Source: Thysanoteuthis rhombus
Lineage: Eukaryota; Mollusca; Cephalopoda; Oegopsida; Thysanoteuthidae
Length of the DNA stretch: 64,000 nt
NCBI GenBank assembly: GCA_963457665.1
Contig: OY735209.1
Coordinates: 11,035,814-11,099,813 of the forward strand
Direction of reading: 5' to 3'
Numbering within the stretch: the first letter of the stretch is position 1; each line of letters starts with the position of its first letter. The notes under the pieces were generated by a model. The model was not told the origin of the DNA, ran no database searches, and saw only the letters and a program-made list of their open reading frames with translations. This document shows, one piece after another, positions 50,671 to 60,545 of this stretch. A program made the position numbers and the translations under genes.

Positions 50671-53600
50671 CTATAGATAATTTGTATAAATGTGTTGGGA
50701 AAATTATTGACCTTTCTCTACTGGACCTTTATAGCCACTATTAGTCATTTTCTTTTAGTAATTATTCCTTCAATTTACCATTTTGATTTTATTCATTTGT
50801 TTATTTTTTATCTAAAGCTTTGTATCCTGCTGTAATTGTGTATTCTCCTTACCTATAAATCGTTAAGCCTTATGACTTAGAGCTGAATATATTTCTTTTA
50901 TTCAAGGGAAAAAAACACAAGGTTTTGTACTCTGGAAAATATCTGTGTATGGAAATTTTATCACAGTGTTGTTGTCTAACTTTTTAGGAGAGCCATTTAC
51001 ATTCTGAATTTGGTTCGGACAATTCAATTTCTTCTCTTCCTTGAGTTTCTTAGCACAATGTTTTGGCTGATCCATTCTTTAGTCCTCATCGGATGTATAA
51101 TCCAAGAAAAAATGCAATAGTTGGGAGGGTGTTGGCAAAAGAAAGGTTTGTCTCTCTCCACAGATTATACATCGGTAGACCAGTGGAGTTTGTTTTTCCT
51201 AATGCCTCTTTGCTGGTTTGGTAATTTGGAGTTGATGACAAGTACTGCTGGATTTGAGCAAAAGCTACATTGCTCATAGGGTGGTCAGTCAGTTGGAGAA
51301 CACGTGTCATAGGTTTTGGTTGGTCTGATATTTCTGCGTTCACTGACTTAGTCAAAAACTCGCTGCTTGTATGACTATAATCGCCATATGAAAGTGGATC
51401 TGAATGTATGAAGAGATACTTAATTTTAGTTCAGAATTTTTTCCTATTTCTGCTATTTAGCCTTTCCTTAACTTTTCTCGGCTAATATTTCTGATAAGAG
51501 ATTCGTTTTTATTAACACCTTCTTTAAATACTATTCCGGGGTACACCTAGTTTTGATGTCTTGTTTGCCAAAAGATATTTTCACTTTTCTCCATCGCCTT
51601 GAAATGTATATGACAATAAAAATCTCAAGCTTCTAATAAGGGTTTCCTACTGATAATGATCTCTTGGTTCTGTTTCATGTTTTCAAGTGTAATTTCAGTT
51701 CAAAATATCTTCCCATTTCTGCCATACAACCTTCCTTAACCTTTCTTGACTAATGTTTCTGACAAGACTTTAGTTTTTGTTTCTCAAGTCCCGAATAAAA
51801 CTATACACTTTGATGACCAAAATCAAGATTTCATAATTTGTTATATCATGCTCAATGTAATAATGTACTTGTAAAATCTAGTGAATTTCATGACAAAAGT
51901 ATCTTCCTTGGGAATTTTCAAATATCTCCTTCAAGTATCAACCCTTGGCAATCGTATGGTATCACACACCTGATTAGGGCTGAATAATGGATGGGATAAA
52001 ATATCTTGACAGTATCAAAGATGCAAAGAAAAGATTCAATTGTCCAAAAAAAGATCTTTAGTGTTATTCCAATGATGTGGATCTCTACAAAAAATTCTCA
52101 ATTCATGAAAAAGTAAATAGTAAAATTGAAACCTAATTCAAATCAACCAACTTTTGTTTGCTAACATAACATTTTCTACCTCTTATATTGTTTATAAAGA
52201 GCAGTCTATCAGTTCGCAAATCAGAATTATTGAACAATCATAGCCACAAAAAGTGCCGAAGGATTATCTCTCTCTTTATATATGTCATATTAGATACTTT
52301 GGAAGTATATATATATATATATATACAAACACACATAAAAGCAATGTTTGTTGGACAATGTAGCTATCAAAGATGGTGAAGGGTTTTTCTCATGTGTATG
52401 TTTGTGTGCTCCTGGCGATACAGTTTTGTCTACAGACTTGAAAATTGGCATCAATACTCCTCTAGAACTCTTCTAGGAATTTTCGGGGAGGGGGGGGGGG
52501 CTTTTGACCTTTTGGTGGCATTATTTATGGGTTTATTAATAGTATCTAGATTCTCTAAAATCTAAATGTTCTTTTTTTTTTTTTTTTTTTTTTTAAATTA
52601 TTTGAGATTTTCCAAAGGAAAACGGCAGTGATGTCATAAAAAGAATTTCTCTGATTTTATTTACGTGACTCTAAATTTTGACGCCTTGTTCAATTATTAG
52701 GTATGAACAGAATGTCCACCAGAGAATCGACATCTGAAAAATTCTAAAATCTGGCAGAAATCTGCATATTATCTGATTTTGCTAAAACTTTCAATACTTA
52801 TTTATCAAAGGACAAAAATCCAAGAAGATAATTCTTCATTCCAAATATTGGGGGGAAAAAAATTTTTTTTTTTCCATATGATTGCTACCCCACCTTTTTA
52901 TTTTATTTTATTTATTTATTTATTTTTTTTATATTTATATATTGATGTTTTCATTGATTTTCACATCTCTAACAGTTAACTCCCTTAAGATATTCTGTTT
53001 ACCTTTCTTGAAAAAGGGCTCAGGAACTGATTGATCTGAGTTTCATCGATAAAAATAATGAAAAATCTTTAAAAAAGATACATTGAGTTTAAAGAAATCT
53101 TTTTTTTTTCCAGCTCAAAAGCCTAAATTATCATGAAGTGAATGAAACTAAAAAAAAATTGAAAAAAACAAATTTTACCAAATTTTCCTATATTTTAGTT
53201 CCCAAAGTAAGATTTCCAGTTAGGATTCTGGAGTGAATTTCTGAAAAAGGTAAACATGATTAATACCTTTTAAGTTATTTATTAAATGTGTAAAATTCAA
53301 TGAAAATATATAGATAAAATAAATCTGAATGGTACAATCATTTTTTTCCCCAATATTTGGAATGAGAAATCATCTTCAAGAAAAATTTGTTTTTTGATAA
53401 ATAAGTATTGAAAATTTTATTAAAATCAAATATGCTAATTTTTGTCAAATTTTTAAATTCCCCGTTTTTTTCTAGTGAGATTGCATCCATATTATTCATA
53501 CCTATCAATTATTGACTGTGATGGCAAGTCTGTATTTGTTTAGGTTATCATTAACTTGTGCAGAGGAAGTCACTTATTGTTATCACTTTGGGGCAATCTA

Positions 53601-56600
53601 CTATATAACATTAAGCAAAGAATATAGAAATTGGAACATTTTACATTTGTTGTCATAAATAATTTTATATCATAAAACATTTATATGATTAAAATAAATA
53701 ATTTAGCATAATTTTTGATTCATTGTAAATAAGGTGTTTACAACCAACAAATTTTGATAACATTATCCTCATTTATTCTGATCGGCTCCCTCTGTTTTAT
53801 CTTTTTCCTTTTTGTTGTTATTGTTGCGTATAGGATGCACTTACCCCAAAACCTGACCCTCCAAATCACCCTGCTCCTATGTGGAGGTCAAGCTTCAGAT
53901 CTATGAATCTCTGTAGTTAAATGATTAAGGCAACTTTTGTGTGATATGTCATATTAGTAATATTCTAAAATGTATGGGCAACCATAGGCCTGTGTCAACG
54001 TTTTTGTGGTGTCTAGCCAACTAGGCATTTATTTAAAGTCTCTCATTATTCTAATTAATATTGTAAAATTACTATTGTTTTCACTTTGTATATCGATAAT
54101 ATACACTGTAGACCTGTTATAGCACAGAATCACTTACCATGTGTTCTGGGCATGGACCCCAATCTTTAAATGTTAAGTTCGGTAGGATTTCTTTCTCTGT
54201 CTTTGCTGTGTGTTTTTTTTTTCATGTATATCTTTGCTATTTTGATTCCTTTTTTCATTACGTTGGTGGTGTGTTTTTTTTGTTTTTTTTTCCCCCCCCT
54301 CTTTTTCTTTGCCATAACAAACCTGGGGTGGGTGGTAATTTTGGGTTTTGTCATGGTAACCAAGCTGGTGAACACCTCCAACGGATCGGGGACATGGTGG
54401 AAACAGAAAGAGAGGACAATTTCAGCAAACTGAAAAACGTAAGCGTAAAATTTGTGAAACAACTGCTGAGGTGCACAAATAAGATGACGTACAAAGTTTA
54501 GGGAATAACTAACGGGTCTTGGTGTGATATGAACTTCTCCTGCTGGATCCTGAGGAAGTTCTAGAAAACTCCCTCAATTTATTTCTCAAATATATTCCAT
54601 GCTGTGTTCAGATGTGTTCTATAGGTTGCAAAATATAGAAAGATTGTTTTTAGGTTTTGTCATTTACTTTGAAAAACCTTTCAGACATTATGATTTTAGT
54701 CAAGTGAATATTTTAAATTTTCAATTTATATCCAGCCATATGTTGACTTAAGTCTGATTGCAGATGTATCCGCCCCATAAGAGCTTGAAATCCATTAACT
54801 TTAGGAGATGGGGACTTCAGTCATTGCATTTCTGTGGCTCAACTGTGAATGACGAAAATCTGTTATGTTATTATTAATTGGCTAAAGAGAACGCAACTAT
54901 TTGTTTCCAGTTCTCCAGATGGGAGACGAGAAGGAGAAAGTATAGACACGTTGCTGGGTTGAATTAAAGACTTGATGAAAGAAATGTAATGGATGACATT
55001 AGTCCCTTTCTCTTGTGAAAGAATTTTTCACACTCCTCTTCCCATAATCAGTGATAGGTATAGAAATTGCATGTACAAAATAGAACTTATATTTGTCATG
55101 CAGTGTGTATATAATCACTTTGACCAATAATGATTGACTTGGGCCACACTACTTGACTGAACCTGGATGCAAGTTGGCACTTGGCTGTATTTGCTCTGAG
55201 TGTCTCCATGGATGATATTTGGTGCAGTTGTTCAAATGAATTTGAACCATGAGTTTTTAATATTCAATGTGTTAAGTGTATTCTCCGAATATTTTGAGAA
55301 TATCTAAGTAGCTTTCATTTATGTCGTTCTCTTGTTGCCAGTATATGGAGAGCAGGACAATCATTGCCATAAAAAAATTTGTTGGCAAAATCTCAGTTTT
55401 TTTTGCATTGCATAATTGTCAAATAGCTGAGAGGGGGCCTCACCACAGTGTAGTGAAGAGGAAGTCAGTCTCCCAGACCATTATTATTGAAGTTGGTTCA
55501 ATACTTATGGGGCAACCCATGTGTGGCCTTGTACCAGACTTTGTACAAGCTAAACGTTGTAAATACCTTAAAAGGGAGTAAGAAAAAATTGCCTTGGGTT
55601 TTTCAATTGTTTTGTCTTTTGTTGAAGTTAGTAGTATTATATTATTATAGTAATTTTTTTTTTTTTTTTTTTTTTTTTTTTCAAATTTAAAAAAAAAACT
55701 ATTTTTCAGGGATGCTGAATTGAAAAGAGCAATCCAGGCCTCGTTGGAAGACGAAAATCAACGACAGAGGCAGGATTTTGAAACTGATGGTGCTAGGGGT
55801 GGAAGAGATGAAAAACAAAAGAAAAAAGAAGAGGAAACACCACCTACTCCTAAACTGAATTTAACTGAAGACTTTCCAAGCCTGACACCAAGAACTAGTG
55901 AAACAAACACCTTCCAAACACAGTGGACGAGCCGTTCTAACACAAATATGCTGGTTACCAATCGCAATGAAGAATTTCCCACATTATCTGCCCTTAGTAT
56001 CCAACCATCAGTCCCTAAAGTCACTAGTTCAAGTACCAAAAAACAAGGAACCAAAAAATCTGAAGTGAATTCACACAAACAGAACCAACCATCTATTTGC
56101 TTTGATAAAGATTTCCCTGAATTGGCAGCTCCTAAGAGAAGACCAAATTCTGCCAATGTCTCCATAACGGTGTCCAATGCATGGTCGAATAATAAACAAT
56201 CAAATCAGCAGCAGCAGCAACAATCTTCAAAAATTCAATCACAGAAAAAGCAGCAGCAGCAGCCAAAACAGCAGGTGCAAAAACCCCAACATCAACAACA
56301 CCTGATTACAAATGGCAAGATGCTATCGAAGGTGAGTGTTAGTTATACCCCGCCTCCTGAGAGTCCAGCTATGCCTGCTCCTACAGTGACTGTCATCGAT
56401 AGCAAACCTGCTGAGGCGCCTGTGATGACCTTGAAAGATGTCAGCAAAATATTGGACACGGAGGAAAACTTTCCGAGTTTAAACAAAAAAAAAGAGTGTA
56501 AACACCAGACGAGTGTCAAAGTGTCCAACTGGCCTGTGAAGAAGGTCACGCAAAAGGCTCCAGAAGAGAAAAAGTCAACGACAGAGGGATGCATTGTACT

Positions 56601-57585
56601 CAAAGGGAAAAAGCACAAGGAGAAAGCAAGTTTTCCATCGGGTGAGAACAATAAGCAGAAAAAAAAAGAAGCTTCTTGCCTCGATTCCAATAAGCTGTCT
56701 TCATCGACTGAATGTTCTGTTAACGAACTGGTGTCGAATTCTCGGCAACAGCCGAACGAAAAGTCGAGTAAGAAGAAAGAGCTCTCTGAAGTTAAGATAG
56801 ACTTGAAAAAACAACCAAAGAATTCTGATGCTGATAAAAAAATGAAGCATTTTTCAGCAAAGATAGTTTTGTCAGAACACGAGTTCCCATCGCTTGGTAA
56901 GCAAGAGAAGCCTGCTCTACCTCCTGGTATCAAAGTCAATCAGGTCAAGCCTCCTCCTGGTTTTTCTGGGCCTTTTACTAACCATAAAATAAAAAATCAC
57001 CGGCCGCCCCCTGGTTTAACTTTACCTAACAATCATATGAAAAATTTACTTAACCAGAATCTGCCTTCTGGCTCTGTACAAGATGTGTCGCAGACAACCA
57101 AATTTCACTATTGTCCACCATCTAATTTTGACAAACGAAACAAAACTCTAATCGGTGATATTCGTGATGCTCTTTCAAATGACGACAGTCGTTATGGAAC
57201 TTTCAAATCGTTGTCCAAGGACTTCCGGCAGGGTATTATCTCTTCACGTGAATACTATCGTCAGTGCTCAGATTTGCTAGGTCCCGAGAGATTTCCAGAA
57301 ATTCTCGTTGACCTTGTCTGTCTCTTACCGGATATTGACAAGCAGCAAGCTTTACTGCTGGCTTACCGTGATAGTTCTTCGCTTCAGATTAACAATTCTC
57401 CAAAAGGTGCATGGAGGTTGTTTGAGAAGAGCCTTCAAAGCTGCCCTCTTTGTCAACAGATTTTGATTAAAGCTGACTACAATGCCCACCTCTCTCTCTG
57501 TCACCCTAATGATTTTCCTTTGGAGTCAACAGATCCATGGTCCAGTGGTAAATTCCAAGAATCCATGCGGATTAAGGCAAAATAA
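29195..57585 (+). CDS. ZNF598: ZNF598 / Hel2-type E3 ubiquitin ligase, six exons, about 935 aa
   Basis: Coding segments 29195-29353, 41489-41740, 46539-46753, 47690-47907, 49224-49311 and 55710-57585 join without a frame break. Family role: a cytosolic E3 ligase that recognises collided ribosomes, ubiquitinates small-subunit proteins eS10 and uS10, and starts ribosome-associated quality control. Seen here: a C3HC4 RING (C8-C11, C23, H25, C28-C31, C44-C47); C2H2-type fingers (C99/C102/H119/H124, C129/C132, C171/C174/H187/H192, C195/C198/H217/H222, C225/C230/H248/H253); a basic, low-complexity middle with a Q-rich tract; five FPxL motifs; PPPGF and PPPGL near residues 725 and 743; a conserved C-terminal helical block (about 783-860); and a last C2HC finger (C889/C892/H904/C908). 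Human ZNF598 is about 900 aa with the same order. The start is the first in-frame ATG after an in-frame stop at 29108-29110. Splice sites are inferred from frame and family similarity, not from transcripts. Confidence 0.95.
30815..31545. repeat. trio of related repeats flanking a tRNA-like unit
   Basis: 30815-30905 (+), 31008-31085 (-) and 31440-31545 (+) share the core gatcagagtgtagta and (in part) ttgaaaaacgtt. Between them, 31203-31275 has gcgcaatagttagcgtg (A-box-like) and catttcgattctcac (B-box-like), suggesting a further SINE family. Confidence 0.45.
33109..33316 (+). repeat. dispersed repeat K, plus-strand copy
   Basis: gcagcaacaagattgttctg, atcttgccaatctaggacc and ctccatggaggatac in the same order as the copy at 2.0-2.3 kb. 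Class unknown. Confidence 0.65.
33572..33601. mobile_element. pogo/Tigger-like transposon end
   Basis: caaaactgcactaatcaaga tattgctg followed by TA reads inverted as CAGCAATATCTTGATTAGTG, a relative of the ends at 21.3 and 63.4 kb. Confidence 0.4.
34987..36354 (+). mobile_element. dead Tc1/mariner-superfamily DNA transposon
   Basis: Terminal inverted repeats of about 30 bp are visible: 34988-35021 (ctcctggcaaaaaatatgga and on) against 36319-36354 (attccataatttttgctaga). A subterminal copy of the same box lies at 35148-35167. TA precedes the left end. Between them, fragments in several frames resemble Tc1 transposase: an N-terminal helix-turn-helix-like stretch (about 35305-35480), VIFSDES with the first catalytic Asp near 35711, VWCHSNEK, and IFQDSNACCH with the second Asp near 35976. 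The spacing of the two Asp residues fits Tc1. The NPIENLW context of the third acidic residue is not recognisable, and stops and frame changes interrupt the gene, so it cannot be active. Confidence 0.85.
38064..38218 (+). repeat. hairpin repeat with hammerhead-ribozyme-like core
   Basis: The arms 38064-38117 and 38170-38218 are inverted copies (ggactatcctcatctt against aagatgaggatagtct). The loop contains CTGATGA (38129-38135), GGCC, a 12-nt loop, GTCC and GAAA (38157-38160). This is the box order of a hammerhead core and resembles terminal repeats of Penelope-like elements. Catalysis is not implied. Confidence 0.55.
39583..40020 (-). mobile_element. RTE-type LINE, C-terminal coding remnant
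   Basis: On the minus strand, fragments read ILPIVAYGAESWNLT, RKLKWQWAGHFARMADN (allowing damage) and a K-A-R-W-type stretch. This is the hallmark of the C-terminal region after the reverse transcriptase in RTE-like LINEs. It is broken by stops and frameshifts and truncated upstream of the catalytic domain. Confidence 0.7.
40238..40455 (+). mobile_element. RTE-type LINE, 3' coding remnant, plus strand
   Basis: Plus strand reads ARMADNHWTSRLPTWIPRDH and then degraded sequence ending near ggaaggtctatgtccaatga. This is the same family as the minus-strand copy 0.2 kb upstream, so the two 5'-truncated copies diverge with their 3' ends outward. Confidence 0.65.
41131..41290 (+). mobile_element. 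SINE-like repeat, 'tttgcactaatgccc' family
   Basis: It contains tgcgttcatttgcactaata followed by ccctttgggaaagccatgaatccatcc, matching the copies at 42.5, 59.1 and 61.3 kb. Confidence 0.6.
41489..41740 (+). CDS. ZNF598: ZNF598 exon 2: linker and first C2H2 finger
   Basis: 84 codons, phase 0 at both ends (residues 54-137). It follows a pyrimidine-rich acceptor ending cttcaag and ends AAG|gtaaga. It begins VVLVRKLQKF, matching the VVFGKKLPAF stretch after the RING in human ZNF598. It also encodes CPVC...H...H and CELC. Confidence 0.93.
42545..42790 (+). mobile_element. SINE-like repeat, 'tttgcactaatgccc' family, with (GA)n
   Basis: The best plus-strand copy: a short (GA)n tract, then ccagagttcaaactctggc (B-box-like, palindromic), tttgcattcactttgcacta, and ccttaagg-type sequence with gtatccatctc. 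Out-of-frame open stretches across it are not genes. Confidence 0.6.
44335..44627. repeat. foldback element with tRNA-like core
   Basis: Arms 44335-44446 and 44519-44627 are inverted copies of about 110 bp (attgcgttatat...gttacatggt...ataaatagaataa...aagaaaatgg). The 70-nt centre folds like a tRNA: D-arm gctc/gagc (44450-44465), anticodon arm CGCT/AGCG with a 7-nt loop ATGTTGA (44468-44482; anticodon GTT, T33 present), and T-arm GCAGG/TCTGC (44498-44514). The variable region is long, and five extra bases separate the T-arm from the arm acting as acceptor stem, so it is not a normal tRNA gene. It lies in ZNF598 intron 2. Confidence 0.7.
46539..46753 (+). CDS. ZNF598: ZNF598 exon 3: central zinc fingers
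   Basis: 71 codons plus 2 nt (residues 138-208). The acceptor is ttttttatag and the donor TAG|gtgagt. It contains the strongly conserved GDPDDTS stretch, then GHPMCKFC and CHFC, as in the human protein. An overlapping open frame at 46573-46827 is a shadow of this exon. Confidence 0.93.
46754..47689 (+). other. ZNF598 intron 3 (936 bp)
   Basis: It runs from gtgagt to ttatttcag. Plain AT-rich sequence; no repeat or gene recognised. Confidence 0.8.
47690..47907 (+). CDS. ZNF598: ZNF598 exon 4: last fingers of the N-terminal cluster
   Basis: It completes the split Ser codon (209) and runs to residue 281 plus 1 nt. It encodes YEVLKEHFKKKHFLCEE and FTHAFRTDIDLKKH, closely matching human ZNF598. 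The acceptor is ttatttcag. The donor is GAG|gttttt, which lacks the usual a/g at +3, a at +4 and g at +5, but the frame continues exactly into exon 5. Confidence 0.88.
48085..48300 (-). repeat. Penelope-like terminal repeat fragment with 32-nt motif
   Basis: The motif at 48147-48178 (minus) has boxes CCAATGA, GGCT, a 12-nt loop, AGTC, AAAA. Downstream on the minus strand follows a gattgttcc element like that of the related copies. A second gattgtccaatc stretch at 48269-48280 gives a partial inverted repeat. Confidence 0.45.
49000..49031 (-). repeat. hammerhead-like 32-nt motif
   Basis: Read on the minus strand: CTGAAGA, A, GGTC, 12-nt loop agagggtacaac, GGCT, GAGA. CTGAAGA satisfies the CTGANGA rule, and GGTC/GGCT can pair with two wobbles. 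The loop differs from that at 38141-38152 at only two positions. Confidence 0.5.
49224..49311 (+). CDS. ZNF598: ZNF598 exon 5: short basic linker
   Basis: 88 nt between acceptor cattatgcag and donor AAG|gtaaaa (residues 282-310 plus part of R311). The product is Arg/Asn/Gly-rich with no recognisable fold. It is placed by splice signals and by perfect frame continuity between exons 4 and 6. It is the least conserved segment, so a missed micro-exon beside it cannot be excluded. Confidence 0.8.
50114..50163. repeat. compound (AT)n(CA)n microsatellite
   Basis: AT run followed directly by a CA run, in ZNF598 intron 5. Confidence 0.97.
50619..50668. repeat. (AT)n microsatellite
   Basis: Uninterrupted AT run of 50 nt in ZNF598 intron 5. 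Confidence 0.98.
51004..51120 (-). repeat. Penelope-like terminal repeat fragment with 32-nt motif
   Basis: The motif at 51061-51092 (minus) has boxes CCGATGA, GACT, a 12-nt loop, AGCC, AAAA. It is followed on the minus strand by a purine-rich stretch and attgtccgaacc. It is a close relative of the copies at 48.1 and 62.5 kb. Confidence 0.5.
51426..51790 (+). repeat. direct repeat, two units about 265 bp apart
   Basis: 51426-51515 and 51691-51785 share ttagttcagaattttttcct/ttcagttcaaaatatcttcc, then ccttccttaacctttcttgactaatgtttctgac-type sequence. Local duplication or two copies of one repeat. Confidence 0.5.
52690..53515. repeat. long imperfect inverted repeat in intron 5
   Basis: Arms at about 52690-53025 and 53215-53515. 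Shared stretches include ttcaatacttatttatcaaa, cattccaaatattgggg and, near the loop, tttcattga plus gtttacctttc/tgaaaaagg. Arm divergence is substantial. No coding sequence; probably a decayed foldback or two inverted copies of one element. Confidence 0.65.
55654..55681. repeat. poly(T) tract ahead of the exon 6 acceptor
   Basis: 28 T residues ending about 28 nt before the exon 6 splice site. They may act as an extended polypyrimidine tract. Confidence 0.9.
55710..57585 (+). CDS. ZNF598: ZNF598 exon 6: large terminal exon, residues 311-935
   Basis: Two thirds of the protein lies in one exon after acceptor ctatttttcag. In order: a charged helix starting RDAELKRAIQASLEDE (compare EEDREVAAAVRASV in human); FPxL motifs near 365, 400, 445, 564 and 702; a Q-rich tract (CAG/CAA codons near 56206-56230 and 56250-56300); LPPGI, PPPGF and PPPGL near 714-747; a conserved block containing DKRNKTLIGDIRDAL and KDFRQGIISSREYYRQC; CPLCQQ...H...C; NDFPLES; and stop TAA at 57583-57585. 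The PPPG-hydrophobic motifs are the type bound by GYF domains (GIGYF1/2). Confidence 0.94.
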
Positions 57586-59034
57586 TACTCGTTGTCTAAG
57601 TATTTTCTTCAAAAGAAAAAAAACCTGTGACACAAAAGCTCTATATATATATACTTAACTTGTCCAAGGTCAACTGTGATAAAAATTCCTCAGGATTTTT
57701 TTTTCTTTTCCCCTACTCCAAACTTATATTTTGCTTGAGAAATACATTTTGAATAACCCAGCCACAAACTAATTTAATCCCTCACCATCCGTCAATTCCC
57801 AATTTTTAATGTTAGCTTTCATGACCCCCGCCCCCAATTTTTGCTAGTAATTTGAACCATGTATTGAAAAAAATGATGTTAATTGTTATGTAAATGCTGA
57901 AAATTCTAAAAAATCAAGGTAAATGTTAATGTAAGCATTGAGTAAATATTCCTCACCTGTAACGTGCAGGATTGATATTTTAAAGGTAACAAATTCAATA
58001 CATGATAATACTATATACTTCGTTTCTTGTGACTCTTATTTCTCGGTTACCTCCCCTACTATAGCCATAACTTTTTTTTCTCAACTTACCACTTTCTATA
58101 GCCACTATTAATCACTTTACGGTCATTTTTAAGGGGTAAATAATAATACACAAATATTTTTAAGATGGTGATTTGAATCTAAAACATTAATTCCTTTTGA
58201 ATTATTATTTAAAATGAGAATCTAGCTTTTCCATGGCAAGTATTGATGAAAATTTCTCCTTGCTGTGTTGAATTTTGGAAATGGTGTTTCAATGAACATT
58301 AATGTGCTACGAATTTGAATTCACTCTTCTGGAGAAAATGTGTTTAGTGGAGCAAGCGAAAAGCATCTTTCTCATGTTAGCTTAAGTTAAAATTTTTCTA
58401 TATGTTGGGTTAATGGATTATCTGCCTGAAGTAATAGAATAAGTTTGAGTTGAAAAAAAATATCCCTATACTTATTTTGTTTAAATTCAGAATCGAATTA
58501 GTTACTATGGTGTTTGTTTATTTCAATAAGGGCCTGTTTCATTTTGTGTATTTGGTGGTGTTGATTACACCAATGAAACCTTTGACAAATCTCTGTACAA
58601 TTAATTACCTGGTTGTCAACTTTGGTTATTGGCAGAAAAAATGCTTAAAAATCATTAATGTTTTTTCAGCTTTTGTTAAGTGATGTTTCTATTGCATGAC
58701 CCCTCGTTACATGTAGGTGTTTTGTAAAGGAATATATCTGCTTAGGCTTCTCAATTGTTTAAACTTTGTCAGTTTTGACTTTCTGGGATATTGATGGGAG
58801 CCTAAGGCTTAAATCTCTAATCTTTTGTTTATTTTTATTGTTTGTATTCAACTTGAGTATAAGGAGCAAAATAATGGCATGCTATATCTTATTTTATTTT
58901 AATGATTTTTAAAAAATCTCTAATCTAGTGCAGGGCTGTTTGGGGACCACATGATTTTATAAGTGTGTCAAAGGCAGAGATAGCCTGATGGGTTCTATTC
59001 CTCTTCAGGCTTGTTTTTGTATCAGTTGTCAATC

Positions 59035-59155
59035 ACTCAGACTGGTTGCCAATCATTGCTTAAGAGCCCAGTTTATTTATCCATAACTGATTGTAGATGG
59101 GATGGATCCACGCCTCCCCCAAGGGCATTAGTGCAAAGTGAACACAACCTTTTTT
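59035..59155 (-). mobile_element. SINE-like fragment, 'tttgcactaatgccc' family
   Basis: gatggatccacgcctccccc followed by aagggcattagtgcaaagtgaacac is the reverse complement of the 42.6 kb copy. It lies in the presumed ZNF598 3' UTR. Confidence 0.55.
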
Positions 59156-59622
59156 CTCTTTTTTTGTCTCTTTTTTAGGCACTGTTCATAAGATGCTTCA
59201 CTGTTAGATAATATTTTTGGAAATTTTGAATTTTTACCATTCTTCTACTTTGTTGAGATCCCTCATATTTATCTGTAATTTTGAAAGAGATCTTTCTTGC
59301 TTAAGGAGCCTCTGAAGTAGTCGAAAGAAATCTTAGCTGTTAGATAAGGTCTCATAATTCCTTGACATAATATATTAATTTATTTTTGGAATTCCTTTTC
59401 TCACCAGTTATGCTCAACTAACTCATGTTGTTGGGAATCCACTGTAGAAATTTTTTGAAAAAGTACATATTACTTGTGCTCTCACTAAATCAACATATTG
59501 TATCCTGGAGGATATATATTTTAGGGACTGCATGTAAATATCTTTTTATATACATAAATCTCTAGTTGCTTAGAAAAGTACCATTATCTGAATTGCTAAT
59601 CTCAAGTGCTATTTTTTCATTA

Positions 59623-59628
59623 AATAAA
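59623..59628 (+). terminator. candidate polyadenylation signal (AATAAA)
   Basis: First AATAAA after the ZNF598 stop codon. Later candidates exist at 60637-60642 (inside a SINE) and 61655-61660. If those were used, the transcript would include the head-to-head SINE pair at 60546-61078. Confidence 0.4.
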
Positions 59629-59919
59629 ACAGAAAAATTTCATAATGTCTTCTTTTTTTATCTGTGTGCCGATTCAAAAATTAGGGCCAAGTCTTACTTA
59701 AATTTTATTTTTGCTTTTCTAGTGCCAGTGTTACTTCATATGAAAAACAAACAGAAACTCTGTTATATTATACTCTTGTTGATACTGCCTCCTGGCATTT
59801 TGATCAATCATGTGAGACGTAGAGCTGATCTTTTGATGTTGTTGTTTATTTTTATTTTTAATTTTTATTTCTTTTTTTTTTTTTTTTTTGTGGATATAAG
59901 GGATATCTATATATTGAAC

Positions 59920-59985
59920 AATCTGATTCTGTCTCCAGCCATCCTTTGTCCCACTGCTGGACCTAGGAAGACAAGAATGAGACAA
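59920..59985 (-). mobile_element. possible LINE 3'-end fragment
   Basis: ccagccatcctttgtcccac followed by tgctggacctagg resembles the 'cccactgctggacatagg' 3' end common to RTE-like LINEs. Short and weak. Confidence 0.35.
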
Positions 59986-60545
59986 TGAGGCTGACAGTAA
60001 GTACGCAACTCTCCCCCACTATAGTCCGAGTTATGTGCAAATCATGACTTGAGACCCTGTGGTGTTCTGCAGCCGCTGAACCACTCAGAAATGAAGCCAT
60101 GGTCATCTTTGACCACAAAGGACGATTGTTCAGTGAGTAGTTCTGTGAACTTGTGATCATGCTTCCTCCACTTTTTACTCAGTTCTTGAGGAAAGGGATT
60201 TATGCAAAATCAGTTTCTGCTGTGAAGATATGCTTTTCATTGTTTTGATTTTTCACCTTCTCCCCTTTAAAACCAGTTAAAATGTTTAATTTTAATTTTT
60301 TCTTCTTACGCAAATTTTTGGAAAAATTTTGACTGCAGCAGGAAACTTCAGCTGTGAAGATTTGTTACTATAATTGGGCCAGTAGTAATCATATTTACCT
60401 CAAAAATTGCTGAAGTAATATTCTATTCTCTCCCTTCGTTTTTATCAATTATTTTCATTTTTTTTTTTTTTTTTTTTTTTTTTTTCAAATTCATTCTTGG
60501 ATGAAGTATTGTAATATTATTATTATTATTATTAATTTTGACTAG

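Larger units (their letters stand above)
49312..55709 (+). other. ZNF598 intron 5 (6.4 kb)
   Basis: It runs from gtaaaa to ctatttttcag and is preceded by a long poly(T) tract at its 3' end. It holds (AT)n/(CA)n microsatellites, a hammerhead-like motif (51.1 kb), a 265-bp-spaced direct repeat (51.4-51.8 kb) and a large inverted repeat (52.7-53.5 kb). No coding exon is needed here, since exons 5 and 6 join in frame. Confidence 0.8.
57586..59645 (+). other. probable ZNF598 3' UTR
   Basis: About 2 kb of AT-rich sequence after the stop, with no further coding similarity. The first canonical AATAAA downstream of the stop is at 59623-59628, overlapped by ATTAAA at 59619, with a T-rich stretch just beyond. 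The end is therefore inferred near 59645. It holds part of a SINE-like repeat at 59035-59155. Confidence 0.45.

Noticed and set aside
51086-51355. 89-residue minus-strand open frame
   Set aside because: Begins in a Penelope-like terminal repeat region; no reverse transcriptase or nuclease motif visible.
56343-56939. 198-residue minus-strand open frame
   Set aside because: Antisense shadow of ZNF598 exon 6, whose own frame shows conserved motifs.
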